This document shows positions 9,087-18,896 of a stretch of 64,000 bases of DNA, piece after piece. A program made the translations under genes and the position numbers. Source of the stretch: Mariniblastus fucicola (GTDB lineage: Bacteria; Planctomycetota; Planctomycetia; Pirellulales; Pirellulaceae); NCBI RefSeq assembly GCF_008087665.1, contig NZ_CP042912.1:2666001-2730000 (forward strand), in the 5' to 3' direction. The notes below the pieces were generated by a model, which saw only the letters and a list, made by a program, of their open reading frames with translations, was not told where the DNA came from and made no database searches. How positions within the stretch are numbered: the stretch's first letter is position 1; every line of letters begins with the position of its first letter.

Positions 9087-9608
9087 TCAAACCCATTCGC
9101 CAAGAAGTTCGTACAAATCTTCACCAGAACTGGAAACCACTGATCTATCGGTCATCATTGTTCCAATCAGTTTTATTCGAAGTTCATCAGCGTGTTGCTG
9201 GATAAATTCATGGACTATTGGTTTACCGAGAAACCCTTGAAGCAATTTCTTAATACTTGCATCCACCGCCGGATCCATTGTCGCATACGAAGCCTGAGCG
9301 TGCAGTTTTGTGTTTCCGTTCAGCAGTGTTTTCTGTAGGATCCCGCAAATTTCGTCGCGCACAGCGGTGTCTCGGCAAACTGCATGATTGCTGAATATGG
9401 TCCCAACCCCTTCAGTGAATTCGATGAACGCGTTTCTGAAGCCGGAGATGCTGGGCCCTGCGTCACGATAGACGGCTTGTGAGTTTAAGTGGGCGGAAAA
9501 GCGTTCGGCTTCGCGAAAACACGGCTTGCACATGCCTTTGTTGCGCTCGGCCGTTCGCGTAAGGATCGCCCGACCGCATCCTGTACAATCAGTTTTTGGT
9601 TCAGCCAT
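9087..9608 (-). CDS. Cassette protein with N-terminal zinc ribbon
   Basis: 173 aa. Cys8-x2-Cys11 and Cys27-x2-Cys30 form a probable zinc ribbon (CTGCGRAIL, CKPCFRE). The rest is largely helical, with no membrane segment. Probably a cytoplasmic protein; function unknown. Confidence 0.75.
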   Translation of the reverse strand: MAEPKTDCTGCGRAILTRTAERNKGMCKPCFREAERFSAHLNSQAVYRDAGPSISGFRNAFIEFTEGVGTIFSNHAVCRDTAVRDEICGILQKTLLNGNTKLHAQASYATMDPAVDASIKKLLQGFLGKPIVHEFIQQHADELRIKLIGTMMTDRSVVSSSGEDLYELLGEWV

Positions 9609-9618
9609 TTGGTTAGCC

Positions 9619-9757
9619 AGATAACGTCCGCGTTAACCGAGCGGACCTGAAAATGTAAATTAGTGAAACTGGAGTCGGATACAATGGGAGCCTGCGACCA
9701 TCCGGCGACAAACCAGCCACGAAGCCATCTCCGCTTCGGTTCAACGCTTTGTTATCC
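9619..9757 (-). repeat. attC site, type 1
   Basis: Left core AGATAAC. Confidence 0.91.
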
Positions 9758-10029
9758 GCGATTGCCGTCCTTGGCGTACCTTAATTCTAGCGTCCTGCCC
9801 CAGCGAAGTCGAGCACGTCGTCCGCATGATTCGAGTATGTCAATTGCACGTCAGAGCGAGGTTGGGGGTGAATGTCGCCTTCGATCTGATTGACTTTGCC
9901 AATGCGTGCTGTATTTGTGCCTGCATTCGCCCAGTTCTCGAATACGTCCGCGCAAGGGCTGCATTTCATCACACTGCAAACTGCATTTTCTTGCATGTCA
10001 CAAACCTGTCGACGCAAGATAGTTCCGCT
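9758..10029 (-). repeat. Non-coding cassette, family A (subgroup A1)
   Basis: 272 bp with several substitutions relative to the copy at 31,877. Confidence 0.8.
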
Positions 10030-10168
10030 GGATAACGTCCGCGTTAACCGAGCGGACCTAAAAACGTAAATTAGTGAAAATGGAGTCGGATACAATGGGA
10101 GCCCGCGACAATCCGGCGACTTGCCAACCACGAAGCCATCTCCGCTTCGGTTCAACGCTTTGTTATCC
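10030..10168 (-). repeat. attC site, type 1
   Basis: Standard cores; the right arm has GCCCGCGACAATCC, one mismatch in the central stem. Confidence 0.9.
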
Positions 10169-10436
10169 TGCAACGGGCCGGGGCCGTGCTCCAATTCTAA
10201 CGAGTCGGCCAATCGAAGTCGAGCATGTTCTGCCGCATGATTCGAGCATGTTGACCGCGTGTCGGAGCGAACTTGGCCAAACCAAAGTGCTGCGATCGGA
10301 TTCGTACTGCAGGTGCTTGCTGCCATTGTGTCCGCAACCGCCTTCGAGCATGTCCGTTGCAATGGCCGCATGCCTTTGCGCTGCTGACCGCAATTCGTTG
10401 CATGCCACGAGCATGTCGGCGCGCGATAGCTCCGCA
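10169..10436 (-). repeat. Non-coding cassette, family B
   Basis: 268 bp, almost identical to copies at 18,633 and 44,705. Family B shares its ends and GCATG-rich style with family A but has a distinct centre (GGTGCTTGCTGCCATTGTGT). Confidence 0.8.
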
Positions 10437-10575
10437 GGATAACGCCCGCGTTAACCGAGGCGTCGAAAAGGTTTGAATTTGTGAAAATAGGAGTCGGATA
10501 CAATGGGAGGTACGACCATCCGACGACTGGCCAACCCCAACGCTGTGAACGCTTCGGTTCAACGCTTTGTTATCC
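10437..10575 (-). repeat. attC site, type 2
   Basis: Standard cores; 139 bp. Confidence 0.92.
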
Positions 10576-10651
10576 AGACAGCCGGGTGATTTGCATTCCA
10601 ATTGTACAGGCCTGAGCTGCATTTTTCGAGGCATTGCGTTACTGCAAGCGT

Positions 10652-11038
10652 TTAATTTCGCAGTAGGTCAAGCAATGCCTGGTTCATATCGACAATCTTC
10701 GCGTCAGGGAATGTGGATTCGATTTCAGCGTTTCGAGTCTCGCTGTCACCGTAAACGATAATCTTGTTCAGCCGCGGAAGTTGTTTGAGATAATTCTCGA
10801 GTTTACTGTATTTGTTTCGTGGAATCCTCGCGCAGCATGCGCTACATAGCAGATTTCTTCTCAATGAGTTTTCGTCGGCGATACAAAAATACTGGCAGTC
10901 ATCGAAGCCAACGGCGCCGCCATGAGACTGTATCTGCCTGACGGTTTTTTGTTGTCTCCTCGCTGGCTCAAGCACAATGGACATCGCCACAAATGTGATC
11001 GCTACGAAAATCAAAAATGTCCTGGTTGTGAATCGCAC
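10652..11038 (-). CDS. Cassette membrane-anchored LRR-like protein
   Basis: 128 aa from a GTG at 11038, the first start after attC. The N-terminus VRFTTRTFLIFVAITFVAMS is a membrane anchor of the planctomycete LRR-protein type. There are Cys residues in LLCSACCARIP. The end (LENYLKQLPRLNKIIVYGDS) resembles one LRR unit. Function unknown. Confidence 0.68.
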   Translation of the reverse strand: MRFTTRTFLIFVAITFVAMSIVLEPARRQQKTVRQIQSHGGAVGFDDCQYFCIADENSLRRNLLCSACCARIPRNKYSKLENYLKQLPRLNKIIVYGDSETRNAEIESTFPDAKIVDMNQALLDLLRN

Positions 11039-11050
11039 GGGACCCAGTCT

Positions 11051-11190
11051 GGATAACGCCCGCGTTAACCGAGGCGTCAAAAAGGTTTGAATTCGTGAAA
11101 AAAGGAGTCGGATATAATGGGAGCCTGCGACCATCCGGCGACTGGCCAACCCTAACGCATTGGACGCTTCGGTTCAACGCATTGTTATCC
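11051..11190 (-). repeat. attC site, type 2
   Basis: Standard cores; 140 bp. Confidence 0.92.
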
Positions 11191-11218
11191 TGCGCACGTC
11201 GTGGACCGAGTTCAGTTT

Positions 11219-11635
11219 TTAGTTGTGTGAGCGCGCATGATTGAGCGCGTCAACATCAAAAAAAGTCGCATTCTCGATGAAAAGGTAAGGGCCAGGAGTC
11301 GTGTTATCGTTCGAAAATGAATCCACCCTCAGGCGACATGATAGAAGTGTCAGCCACATCTGGCGTGAAGACGGGAAGCAATCCAAACAGGCATCCGCGA
11401 GTATTGGTGACAGATCGGCGATGACTCGAATGTGCCCTTTGGCTTTGTCATCCCACAGTATATTCGTCTCGATAGTATACGGTATTCCGTCAGGTGTCGT
11501 GCCGTTAAATACGTCGAGATGATCTGAATGTCTCGGTGATCCCAGGCGTGAAGCGAGATCTTGATAGGAGGTCGCACGATATTGCGCGACGTGATCGACA
11601 AGCAGCGTTTCAAGCAGTTTTCGATCAGTGGTCAT
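11219..11635 (-). CDS. Cassette cytoplasmic protein, unknown function
   Basis: 138 aa from the ATG at 11635, 13 nt after attC. No signal or membrane segment. Likely alpha/beta, with TIETNILWDDKAKGHIRVIA and YLFIENATFFDVDAL strands. The longer frame upstream is a readthrough of attC. Confidence 0.7.
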   Translation of the reverse strand: MTTDRKLLETLLVDHVAQYRATSYQDLASRLGSPRHSDHLDVFNGTTPDGIPYTIETNILWDDKAKGHIRVIADLSPILADACLDCFPSSRQMWLTLLSCRLRVDSFSNDNTTPGPYLFIENATFFDVDALNHARSHN

Positions 11636-11647
11636 GCGGATTGAGCT

Positions 11648-11786
11648 GGATAACGTCCGCGTTAACCGAGCGGACCTGAAAATGTAAATTAGTGAAAATG
11701 GAGCCGGATACAATGGGAGCCTGCGACCATCCGGCGACAAACCAATCACGAAGCCATCTCCGCTTCGGTTCAACGCATTGTTATCC
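11648..11786 (-). repeat. attC site, type 1
   Basis: Standard cores; 139 bp. Confidence 0.92.
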
Positions 11787-11860
11787 AGACAGCCGAGTGA
11801 TTTGTGTTTCAGTATTCTATCGGCGTCAATTGCCGCAGTCGAGCATGCCTACGAGGCCCG

Positions 11861-12130
11861 TCACCGCCAATCGTTAGGTGGTTTGACTGTGTCCGGCTTT
11901 GATATGTCGTCGGTATCGACAACCTCGATCGTGATTTTGTCCCCAATTTTGATAGCGGGAACGTCGTAGTCGAAAAGTTGATTCGTTTCAGGAACGCCAC
12001 TCACGTGAAAATCGATATCATCCGGCGTCCTGTGTGTCCAACTGAGAGCGGCCCCCAAAACGCGGTGACCATCATCAGCACCAGCAGTGCAGATCACGTC
12101 GCCGTTTAATATGATTTTGAATGCGAGCAT
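11861..12130 (-). CDS. Small beta-rich cassette protein
   Basis: 89 aa, no signal peptide. Alternating strands (FKIILNGDVICTAG, DKITIEVVDTDD) suggest a small beta-barrel or sandwich. Unknown family. The conserved tail follows the stop. Confidence 0.68.
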   Translation of the reverse strand: MLAFKIILNGDVICTAGADDGHRVLGAALSWTHRTPDDIDFHVSGVPETNQLFDYDVPAIKIGDKITIEVVDTDDISKPDTVKPPNDWR

Positions 12131-12152
12131 TTCATTACCTGAAACTCAGTCT

Positions 12153-12291
12153 GGATAACGCCCGCGTTAACCGAGGCGTCGATTAGGTATGAATTCGTGA
12201 AAACAGTCGTCGGATACAATGGGAGGTACGACCATCCGACGACTGGCCAACCACGAAGCCATCTCCGCTTCGGTTCAACGCTTTGTTATCC
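12153..12291 (-). repeat. attC site, type 2/1 hybrid
   Basis: Left arm is type 2 and right arm is type 1 (CCACGAAGCCATCTCC). Confidence 0.9.
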
Positions 12292-12562
12292 GCGAGTGCA
12301 GCCCCAGCGTTCCCTAATTCTAGCGACCCGCCCCAGCGAAGTCGAGCACGTCGTCCGCATGATTCGAGCATGTCAATTGCATGTCAGAGCGAGGTTGCGG
12401 ATGAATGACGTTCGTGATTAGCTTGGTTTTGCAAATGCTTGCTATCTTTATGCTTACATTCGATTAGTTGTCGAGCGCGTTCGTGCAAATGCCGCATGCC
12501 ATCACACTGCCAACCGCATTTCATCGCATGTGACGAGCATGTCGACGCAAGATAGCTCCGCT
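12292..12562 (-). repeat. Non-coding cassette, family A (subgroup A2)
   Basis: 271 bp, nearly identical to the copies at 6,040 and 17,811. Confidence 0.8.
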
Positions 12563-12702
12563 GGATAACGCCCACGTTAACCGAGGCGTCGAAAAGTGTT
12601 GAAGTTGTGAAAACAGTCGTCGGATATAATGGGAGGTACGACCATCCGACGACTTGGCCAACCCTGACGAAATGGACGCTTCGGTTCAACGCTTTGTTAT
12701 CC
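12563..12702 (-). repeat. attC site, type 2
   Basis: The L arm reads CACGTTAACC instead of CGCGTTAACC, in the spacer. Confidence 0.91.
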
Positions 12703-12722
12703 AGACGACCGGGTGATCCGGT

Positions 12723-13454
12723 TTATTTTTCTTTTTTGGTCTCTCCATCTTTTGCATCAGCACCTACTGGCTTTGCCACTGATTTTGGAATTTCTGTTGG
12801 TCGGAAACGCCGTATAGAAAAACTTGGTTTGTCATTGAACATTCGAATTGCAAAGTCTGCGTTGTCACCGAGAAAGTTTGCCCCGCTTGACGTGATGAGT
12901 GAACGTGAAACGTCGATAGAATTCGCAAGCGAGGCGGATTTCTTCATATTCGTTATATTTGGAAAGTAGAGGCGGATGTGGTCTGAATTCTCGGAAATCT
13001 CAGACAGTGCGACCAGAAACCTGTCATCCAATTCGGGCATTGAAATAAAGAATGCCAGTTTTTTGTTCAGTTTTCGAACCTTAATCGTATAGGTGTAAAA
13101 AGAAAAGTTCGATTTCTTTACGTCCCAATTCACGAACCCCACGGCCATTTCGCCTCGTTTAACATCCACCGTCTTTAAGTGAAACAGTGCATCGCCAAAA
13201 GTTGGCATCTTTAATTCCAGTTCCTCATCAAGGTCCGCAAAACCATCGGGCATCGACCAGCCTTCTGAGTACGCTTGGTACTCCTGCCATACGCCAAACA
13301 GTCTGCCATACTCGCTGAAATCTGGAATTTCCCCAAATGGCGATTCGACAATAACCCATTCGTCAGCCTTGAGTGGAATGTCTTGCGCCGACGAAATAGT
13401 CGCGCACAGAGTGAACAACAGCAGAGAAGCAATGGATAACGCTGAGTTGATCAT
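12723..13454 (-). CDS. Secreted cassette protein, unknown function
   Basis: 243 aa with a signal peptide (MINSALSIASLLLFTLCATISSAQ). The mature protein is soluble with mixed secondary structure and a Lys-rich C-terminus (DAKDGETKKEK). Probably exported; no family recognised. Confidence 0.8.
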   Translation of the reverse strand: MINSALSIASLLLFTLCATISSAQDIPLKADEWVIVESPFGEIPDFSEYGRLFGVWQEYQAYSEGWSMPDGFADLDEELELKMPTFGDALFHLKTVDVKRGEMAVGFVNWDVKKSNFSFYTYTIKVRKLNKKLAFFISMPELDDRFLVALSEISENSDHIRLYFPNITNMKKSASLANSIDVSRSLITSSGANFLGDNADFAIRMFNDKPSFSIRRFRPTEIPKSVAKPVGADAKDGETKKEK

Positions 13455-13470
13455 CGAAATGTCTCCGTCT

Positions 13471-13609
13471 GGATAACGTCCGCGTTAACCGAGCGGACCT
13501 GGAAATGTGAATTGGTTAAACTGGAGTCGGATATAATGGGAGCCTGCGACCATCCGGCGACAAACCAACCACGAAGCCATCTCCGCTTCGGTTCAACGCT
13601 TTGTTATCC
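13471..13609 (-). repeat. attC site, type 1
   Basis: Standard cores; 139 bp. Confidence 0.92.
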
Positions 13610-13870
13610 GCGATTGCCGTCCCCGGCGTTCCTTAATTCTAGCGACCTGACCCAGCGAAGTCGAGCATGTCGTCCGCATGGCTAGAGCATATTAATTGCA
13701 CGTCAGAGCGAGCTTGCAGATGAATGACCCCTTGGGTCGGGTTGGCTTTGCCAATGCGTGCTGCCGACATTCCAGTATTCGATTGGTTGCCGAGCATGTC
13801 CGCATGTCGTCACGCTGCCAGTCGCATTTACTTGCACGTCACGAGCCTGTCGACGCCAGATAGCTCCGCT
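13610..13870 (-). repeat. Non-coding cassette, family A (subgroup A3)
   Basis: 261 bp, partner of the cassette at 4,025. Confidence 0.8.
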
Positions 13871-14009
13871 GGATAACGTCCACGTTAACCGAGCGGACCA
13901 AAAAATGTGAATTAGTGAAAATGGAGTCGGATACAATGGGAGCCTGCGACCATCCGGCAACTAGCCAACCACGAAGGCTTCTCCGCTTCGGTTCAACGCA
14001 TTGTTATCC
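13871..14009 (-). repeat. attC site, type 1
   Basis: Standard cores. The central stem right arm is ATCCGGCAAC, with one mismatch. Confidence 0.9.
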
Positions 14010-14092
14010 AGACAGCGGAGTGTATTGCTGTCCAATTCTATCAAGGTGATTCGTCGAAGTGAAGTATTTGAAATTGCCGAATTTGTGCAAGC

Positions 14093-14491
14093 TCAGCCCA
14101 GCCTTGTCTTCAAGTATTCAATAATTTGGTTAGGAAGTGGATAGTCAATTTCTAGGCATTCACGTTGGTCTTGTCGCCTGATTTTCGCGTTCGTAATGTG
14201 GCGCAGTTTTGAAACCATCAGGTGGATTGAAGAGTTTTTGATTTCTTGACGTTCCGGTTCACTCATTCGCTGATAAAACTCAGACGGGATGTCTGGATCT
14301 TGATCATGAAAATGATCAAGGTGCCAATTCAATCTGTCGACGCCCGTATCAAGAAACTCCTCCCAGGTGAATTCCAGTGAATCACCCGACGCTCGGTTAC
14401 TTACGGCATCTCGCGCGTAGGGCACTACGATCACTCGCCGATCTCCAGTGTCTACAAACAACTCGATAACGGCTATTGAAAATCTCGCCAC
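14093..14491 (-). CDS. Cassette protein, unknown function
   Basis: 132 aa from a GTG at 14491 just after attC. Soluble; contains IELFVDTGDRRVIVVPYARD near the start and a long helical middle (EFYQRMSEPERQEIKNSSIH). The N-terminal part resembles a small beta-hairpin domain of DUF2442-like proteins, but this is a weak impression. Confidence 0.68.
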   Translation of the reverse strand: MARFSIAVIELFVDTGDRRVIVVPYARDAVSNRASGDSLEFTWEEFLDTGVDRLNWHLDHFHDQDPDIPSEFYQRMSEPERQEIKNSSIHLMVSKLRHITNAKIRRQDQRECLEIDYPLPNQIIEYLKTRLG

Positions 14492-14503
14492 TGAAGTCAG
14501 TCT

Positions 14504-14643
14504 GGATAACGCCCGCGTTAACCGAGGCGTCGAAAAGGTTTGAATTTGTGAAAACGGAGGAGGATACAATGGTAGCGAAGCGGACATCCGACGACTGGCC
14601 GGCCCTAACGCTGTGGACGCTTCGGTTCAACGCTTTGTTATCC
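14504..14643 (-). repeat. attC site, type 2b
   Basis: The centre reads GGAGGAGGAT and TAGCGAAGCGGACATCC, as in the sites at 29,794 and 41,330. Confidence 0.9.
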
Positions 14644-14691
14644 AGACAGCAGATCGCTAGGCGTTGTACTGACCCAAAATTCAAGTGTAGT

Positions 14692-15339
14692 CTATTCGCA
14701 TGCTGCGGATTGTGCGATTTGTGCCATGTTTCGCAAAAGTTCCGTGAACTCAAAGACAAGTCGTGGTATTTCTTTTGGCTGATAGATGTATGTCATGAAG
14801 TGTAGCATAGTGCCCGATTCATTGACCTCCAATTGGCATCGCCGTTTCTTTGCTATGAGTTTCTTTAGTGGATTGTTCGTGTCCTTGCGAGCAGAAATTG
14901 CTTCGACGAATTTTGACCATAGGTTAGTCGAAACTATCTGATGTCCTATTCCAAATGATTCTCTGCATGCAAGAACCGTAACGCACCTGAACGATCCGGC
15001 CGGAGCGCCCGGTGGACTATCAGCATATTGATAGAAAAACAAATGAATGTCGCCAAAATCGGATGGATAAACAACGCGACGTGCAGTCGACCTGTTTCTG
15101 TAGAACCTGTTCATCAACTCAAAAGCAGCGAACGGTTTCAGGAACTCTTCACAAGACATTTCCTCATGAAAGACTGCACCAATCTTATCGGCATATTCAA
15201 CCATTTCCCTTTCGACACGAAACCCCTTGGCACGAACCCAAAGAAGAAAGGCAACGATTGACACGAACGCGAAGAAAGCTGCCGCCAAGAACTCAACTGG
15301 CGTGACGGCAACCGCTACGAGAAGGATTGGTGATTGCAT
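14692..15339 (-). CDS. Membrane-anchored cassette protein
   Basis: 215 aa. One hydrophobic segment at about residues 14-36 (FLAAAFFAFVSIVAFLLWV), then a cytoplasmic or periplasmic domain of 175 residues with KKLIAKKRRCQLEVNE near its end. Unknown family. Confidence 0.75.
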   Translation of the reverse strand: MQSPILLVAVAVTPVEFLAAAFFAFVSIVAFLLWVRAKGFRVEREMVEYADKIGAVFHEEMSCEEFLKPFAAFELMNRFYRNRSTARRVVYPSDFGDIHLFFYQYADSPPGAPAGSFRCVTVLACRESFGIGHQIVSTNLWSKFVEAISARKDTNNPLKKLIAKKRRCQLEVNESGTMLHFMTYIYQPKEIPRLVFEFTELLRNMAQIAQSAACE

Positions 15340-15383
15340 TTCTTGGCAGTGAAGGGGCTGTTGTCGAGAGAAAAGCCCGGTCT

Positions 15384-15523
15384 GGATAACGCCCGTGTTA
15401 ACCGAGACGCGGCAACACGGACTGAAGTTTGTTTAGTTGAGTCGGATATAATGGGAGGCACGACCATCCGACGACTGATCGGCCAAGAAGATTTCACGGC
15501 TTCGGTTCAACGCTTTGTTATCC
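15384..15523 (-). repeat. attC site, type 3
   Basis: Standard cores; 140 bp. Confidence 0.92.
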
Positions 15524-15555
15524 CGCGATCACGTGCATGCTGCGTTGTGTTTGAT

Positions 15556-15924
15556 TTAAATCCAAACCCAGTTTAACGCGATGATTGTGCCGTAGCAAAC
15601 GATGAGCCAGAATGGAAGAAAGAGAAATTCAGCCAAGTCTTGAATCGAAAATCCTGTCGGTTTCTCGTCTCTTAGAACGTAAGACATGAACGATGTCAGC
15701 GGAACGCCAAATACTGCGACCGGCAAAGCGACATACTTGACAGCAGGCCTCACATGGCGACTCGTGGGATCGGGAAAAACAAGCCAGATGACGAGTGTGA
15801 ATGCGCCAATAAAGATAATGAAACGAGTCGTCGCTTGCTCCCGTTCGTAGTTGCGCAACATGTAATTCTTGGCCAGCATCGCGATTGCGAACGTTCCAAC
15901 TAGCAGCGCAATCGAGTCGGTCAT
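15556..15924 (-). CDS. Four-TM cassette protein, paralogue of 27,183-27,593
   Basis: 122 aa with hydrophobic segments at about 5-20, 33-50, 65-85 and 98-118. Shares PAVKYVALPVAVFGVP, SIQDLAEFLF and ALNWVWI with the cassette gene at 27,183-27,593, so the two descend from one cassette family. Role unknown; the conserved loop HVRPAVKYV may be functional. Confidence 0.8.
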   Translation of the reverse strand: MTDSIALLVGTFAIAMLAKNYMLRNYEREQATTRFIIFIGAFTLVIWLVFPDPTSRHVRPAVKYVALPVAVFGVPLTSFMSYVLRDEKPTGFSIQDLAEFLFLPFWLIVCYGTIIALNWVWI

Positions 15925-15943
15925 GATTCGCTGTTCCTGAGCT

Positions 15944-16082
15944 GGATAACGCCCGCGTTAACCGAGGCGTCGGAAAGTGTTGAAGTTGTGAAAACAGTCG
16001 TCGGATATAATGGGAGGTACGACCATCCGACGATTGGCCAACCCTAACGCTGTGGACGCTTCGGTTCAACGCTTTGTTATCC
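15944..16082 (-). repeat. attC site, type 2
   Basis: Standard cores; 139 bp. Confidence 0.92.
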
Positions 16083-16092
16083 CGCGCTGCCC

Positions 16093-16590
16093 CTACGACC
16101 AGTATTCTGGATTCGCCAACGTCTCTTCCATCAGTGAGTCCGACAGATGAGGCAGGTCGGGCAAATCGTGCGATTTGACAAGACCATCGAATTTTACCGG
16201 GCCGTGTTTGGCGGGCAATGCGATTCCATCTAAAAACACGTATCGCTGCCCAAGTTCTATTGATTCGTGTATCGGCAAAACGGCATCCATCCAATCCTCG
16301 GGTGTTACCAGCAGATTGTTTTCGATCAATTGGCCGTCAGTAATCAATTTTTGGTTCCGCGGTGTTTGTTTCGCGGCCAATGTTCGAAGTGATCCTCTCA
16401 GTCGAACGCATTTCGCAAACATGAATGATCGACAGCAAACTGTGCATGGCCAAAGCCAGCCAGACCCGCCAGCGGGAAACACATCTTTCCGATGCCAAGA
16501 AGCGTCGACGATCGCCTTGCGGCAGTCACATCCAAATGAATCGCCACTGTCGTCGGAAACAAGCCATAGGTATTTTGTAAACCAAACCAT
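16093..16590 (-). CDS. Cys-rich cassette protein, possible zinc binder
   Basis: 165 aa. The N-terminal 60 residues contain CDC, CTVCC and a further Cys (FAKC), consistent with metal binding. The C-terminal half is acidic, with PEDWMDAVLPIHESIELGQRY. No membrane segment. Function unknown. Confidence 0.72.
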   Translation of the reverse strand: MVWFTKYLWLVSDDSGDSFGCDCRKAIVDASWHRKDVFPAGGSGWLWPCTVCCRSFMFAKCVRLRGSLRTLAAKQTPRNQKLITDGQLIENNLLVTPEDWMDAVLPIHESIELGQRYVFLDGIALPAKHGPVKFDGLVKSHDLPDLPHLSDSLMEETLANPEYWS

Positions 16591-16603
16591 GTTCAGATGA
16601 GCG

Positions 16604-16745
16604 GGATAACGCCCGCGTTAACCGAGACGCGGCGAAAAGGTATGTAGTGAGTGTAGCGGATGATACAATGCGAGGCACGAGCATCATCCGCGGAACGATG
16701 TTGGTACAGCGGGAAACGCGGCTTCGGTTCAACGCTTTGTTATCC
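16604..16745 (-). repeat. attC site, type 4
   Basis: Standard cores; 142 bp. Confidence 0.92.
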
Positions 16746-16777
16746 CGCGTAATGAGCAACCAACGGTTTCGCCATTC

Positions 16778-17131
16778 TTAGGCGTCGTCTTGCATGTCTT
16801 TATGGAGCAAGATGAATTGATCACGCTCACTTATGATTGTATTGGAGGCGCCCGCAAAATCAATGTCGGTCAACGCGCCATCAATGTAGGCGCGAAACAC
16901 GGCGAATTCAGACGCAGAGCCCGTAAACCGCTTGTACAGTTCTCGCGATATGCCGTTGTGAAAAACATGGATACGATGGTTCATCTCGATAGCGGAGATT
17001 TCACCATTCTCGACAGATTCTATGCCAGCCCGAAGCTTGGAAAGTTCTCCCAGCAAAAGACGCTCATGGGCAGTGTCAGCAAGCTTGCGTATCCGCTTTC
17101 TGTCTAGTTTTGAATACATGTGCCTGTACAT
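16778..17131 (-). CDS. Small helical cassette protein
   Basis: 117 aa. A Lys/Arg-rich N-terminus is followed by helices with SAIEMNHRIHVFHNGISREL, a pattern I associate with a widespread uncharacterised small-protein family (helix, IHxFHxG, then RELYKRF). Cytoplasmic. Other start codons (MYSKLD, 12 nt in) are possible. Confidence 0.72.
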   Translation of the reverse strand: MYRHMYSKLDRKRIRKLADTAHERLLLGELSKLRAGIESVENGEISAIEMNHRIHVFHNGISRELYKRFTGSASEFAVFRAYIDGALTDIDFAGASNTIISERDQFILLHKDMQDDA

Positions 17132-17142
17132 TCACAGGAGTG

Positions 17143-17249
17143 GGATAACGCCCGCGGTAACCGAGGCGCGGCAACACGGACTGAAGTTAGTTTAGTTTTA
17201 GGAATTTGCCGGACGACTGTCACGACTTCGGTTCACCGCATTGTTATCC
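17143..17249 (-). repeat. attC site, shortened type 3
   Basis: 107 bp. The centre has lost about 35 bp of the usual hairpin. The right L arm is GGTTCACCGC, compensating GCGGTAACC on the left. Confidence 0.86.
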
Positions 17250-17315
17250 AGCGAACCGTGTGCCCAGCTTTCCAATAGCTTAACGAACTAGCCAATCGAA
17301 GTCGAGCATGTTCGA

Positions 17316-17615
17316 TTAGAATGAGATTTGGATTACTCTGCCATTGGTGAATTGGATTTGAACCAGGTCACTATGTCCGCGGACACTGTACAACCAATTG
17401 GCGCCGTCGATTTGATCCGGAGTTCCCAAAAGTTTTTCGACTTGGGCCTTAGTCATGCCAGGATCAATCGCCATCACGTTGTCTGCAGACGCACCGAAGT
17501 AATACGAAGCAACAATCGGGATGGAGCCAGCCAACATCAAAGCAAAAGCAACAGTCGCGCAGAATTTCAGAAAGGGTTTGAGGTCAGAATTCTGCGATGC
17601 TGTTTTTTGAAGCAT
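17316..17615 (-). CDS. BamE/SmpA-like domain protein with N-terminal anchor
   Basis: 99 aa. A hydrophobic segment at about 18-42 precedes a small domain with GMTKAQVEKLLGTPDQI, NWLYSV and LVQIQFTNGRV, the pattern of the SmpA/OmlA (BamE-like) fold. In BamE this fold serves outer-membrane assembly; in short planctomycete proteins the role is unknown. Related in sequence to the cassette gene at 28,901-29,206. Confidence 0.78.
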   Translation of the reverse strand: MLQKTASQNSDLKPFLKFCATVAFALMLAGSIPIVASYYFGASADNVMAIDPGMTKAQVEKLLGTPDQIDGANWLYSVRGHSDLVQIQFTNGRVIQISF

Positions 17616-17671
17616 GGATCAAGGATGTGGGCACAATTCCGATCGTGTAGTCCGCGCGCTCTAACTCCGCT

Positions 17672-17810
17672 GGATAACGCCCGCGTTAACCGAGCGGACC
17701 TGAAAATATAAATTAGTGAAATCGGAGTCGGATACAATGGGAGCTTGCGACCATCCGGCGACAAGCCAACCACAAAGCCATCTCCGCTTCGGTTCAACGC
17801 TTTGTTATCC
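17672..17810 (-). repeat. attC site, type 1
   Basis: Standard cores; 139 bp. Confidence 0.92.
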
Positions 17811-18082
17811 GCGAGTGCGGCCCCCAGCGTTCCCCAATTCTAGCGACCTGCCCCAGCGAAGTCGAGCACGTCGTCCGCATGATTCGAGCATGTCAATTGC
17901 ATGTCAGAGCGAGGTTGCGGATGAATGACGTTCGTGATTAGCTTGGTTTTGCAAATGCTTGCTATCTTTATGCCTACATTCGATCAGTTGTCGAGCGCGT
18001 TCGTGCAAATGCCGCATGTCATCACACTGCCAACCGCATTTCATCGCATGTCACGAGCATGTCGACGCAAGATAGCTCCGCT
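17811..18082 (-). repeat. Non-coding cassette, family A (subgroup A2)
   Basis: 272 bp, nearly identical to the copy at 12,292. Confidence 0.8.
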
Positions 18083-18222
18083 GGATAACGTCCGCGTTAA
18101 CCGAGACGCGGCAACACGGACTGAAGTTTGTTTAGTTGAGTCGGATACAATGGGAGGCACGACCATCCGACAACTGATCGGCCACGAAGATTTCACGGCT
18201 TCGGTTCAACGCTTTGTTATCC
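18083..18222 (-). repeat. attC site, type 3
   Basis: Standard cores; 140 bp. Confidence 0.92.
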
Positions 18223-18493
18223 GCGAGTGCGGTCCGAGCGTTCTTTAATTCTAGCGACCTGCCGCGGCGAAGTCGAGCACGTCGTCCGCATGGTTCGAGC
18301 ATGTTAATTGCACGTCAGAGCGAGTTTGCGGATGAATGACGACTTCGGTCGGATTGATTTTGCCAACGCGTGCTGCCTTTGTGCCTGCATTCGCCCAGTT
18401 CTCGAATACGTCCGCGCAAAGGCCGCATGTCATCACGCTGCAAACTGCATTCTCTCGCATGTCACGAGCATGTCGACGCAAGATAGTTCCGCT
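18223..18493 (-). repeat. Non-coding cassette, family A (subgroup A1)
   Basis: 271 bp. Confidence 0.8.
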
Positions 18494-18632
18494 GGATAAC
18501 GCCCGCGTTAACCGAGCGGACCTGAAAACGTAAATTAGTGAAAATGGAGTGGGATACAATGGGGGCCTGCGACCATCCGGCGACTTGCCAACCACGCAGC
18601 CATCTCCGCTTCGGTTCAACGCATTGTTATCC
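18494..18632 (-). repeat. attC site, type 1
   Basis: Standard cores; GTGGGATA replaces GTCGGATA in the central stem. Confidence 0.9.
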
Positions 18633-18896
18633 TGCAGCGGGCCGGGTCCATGCTCGAATTCTAACGAGTCGGCCAATCGAAGTCGAGCATGTTCTACCGC
18701 ATGACTCAGCATGTCGACCGCATGTCGGAGCGAACTTGCTCAATCAAAGTATTGCGATCGAATTCGTGTTGCAGGTGCTTGCTGCCATTGTGTCGGCAAC
18801 CGCCTTCGAGCATGTCCGTTGCAATGGCCGCATGCCTTGGTGCTGCTGACCGCAATTCATTGCATGCCACGAGCATGTCGGCGCGATAGCTCCGCA
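18633..18896 (-). repeat. Non-coding cassette, family B
   Basis: 264 bp. Same A1-to-B order as at 9,758-10,436 and 44,231-44,972, so an A1-B pair has been copied as a unit. Confidence 0.8.
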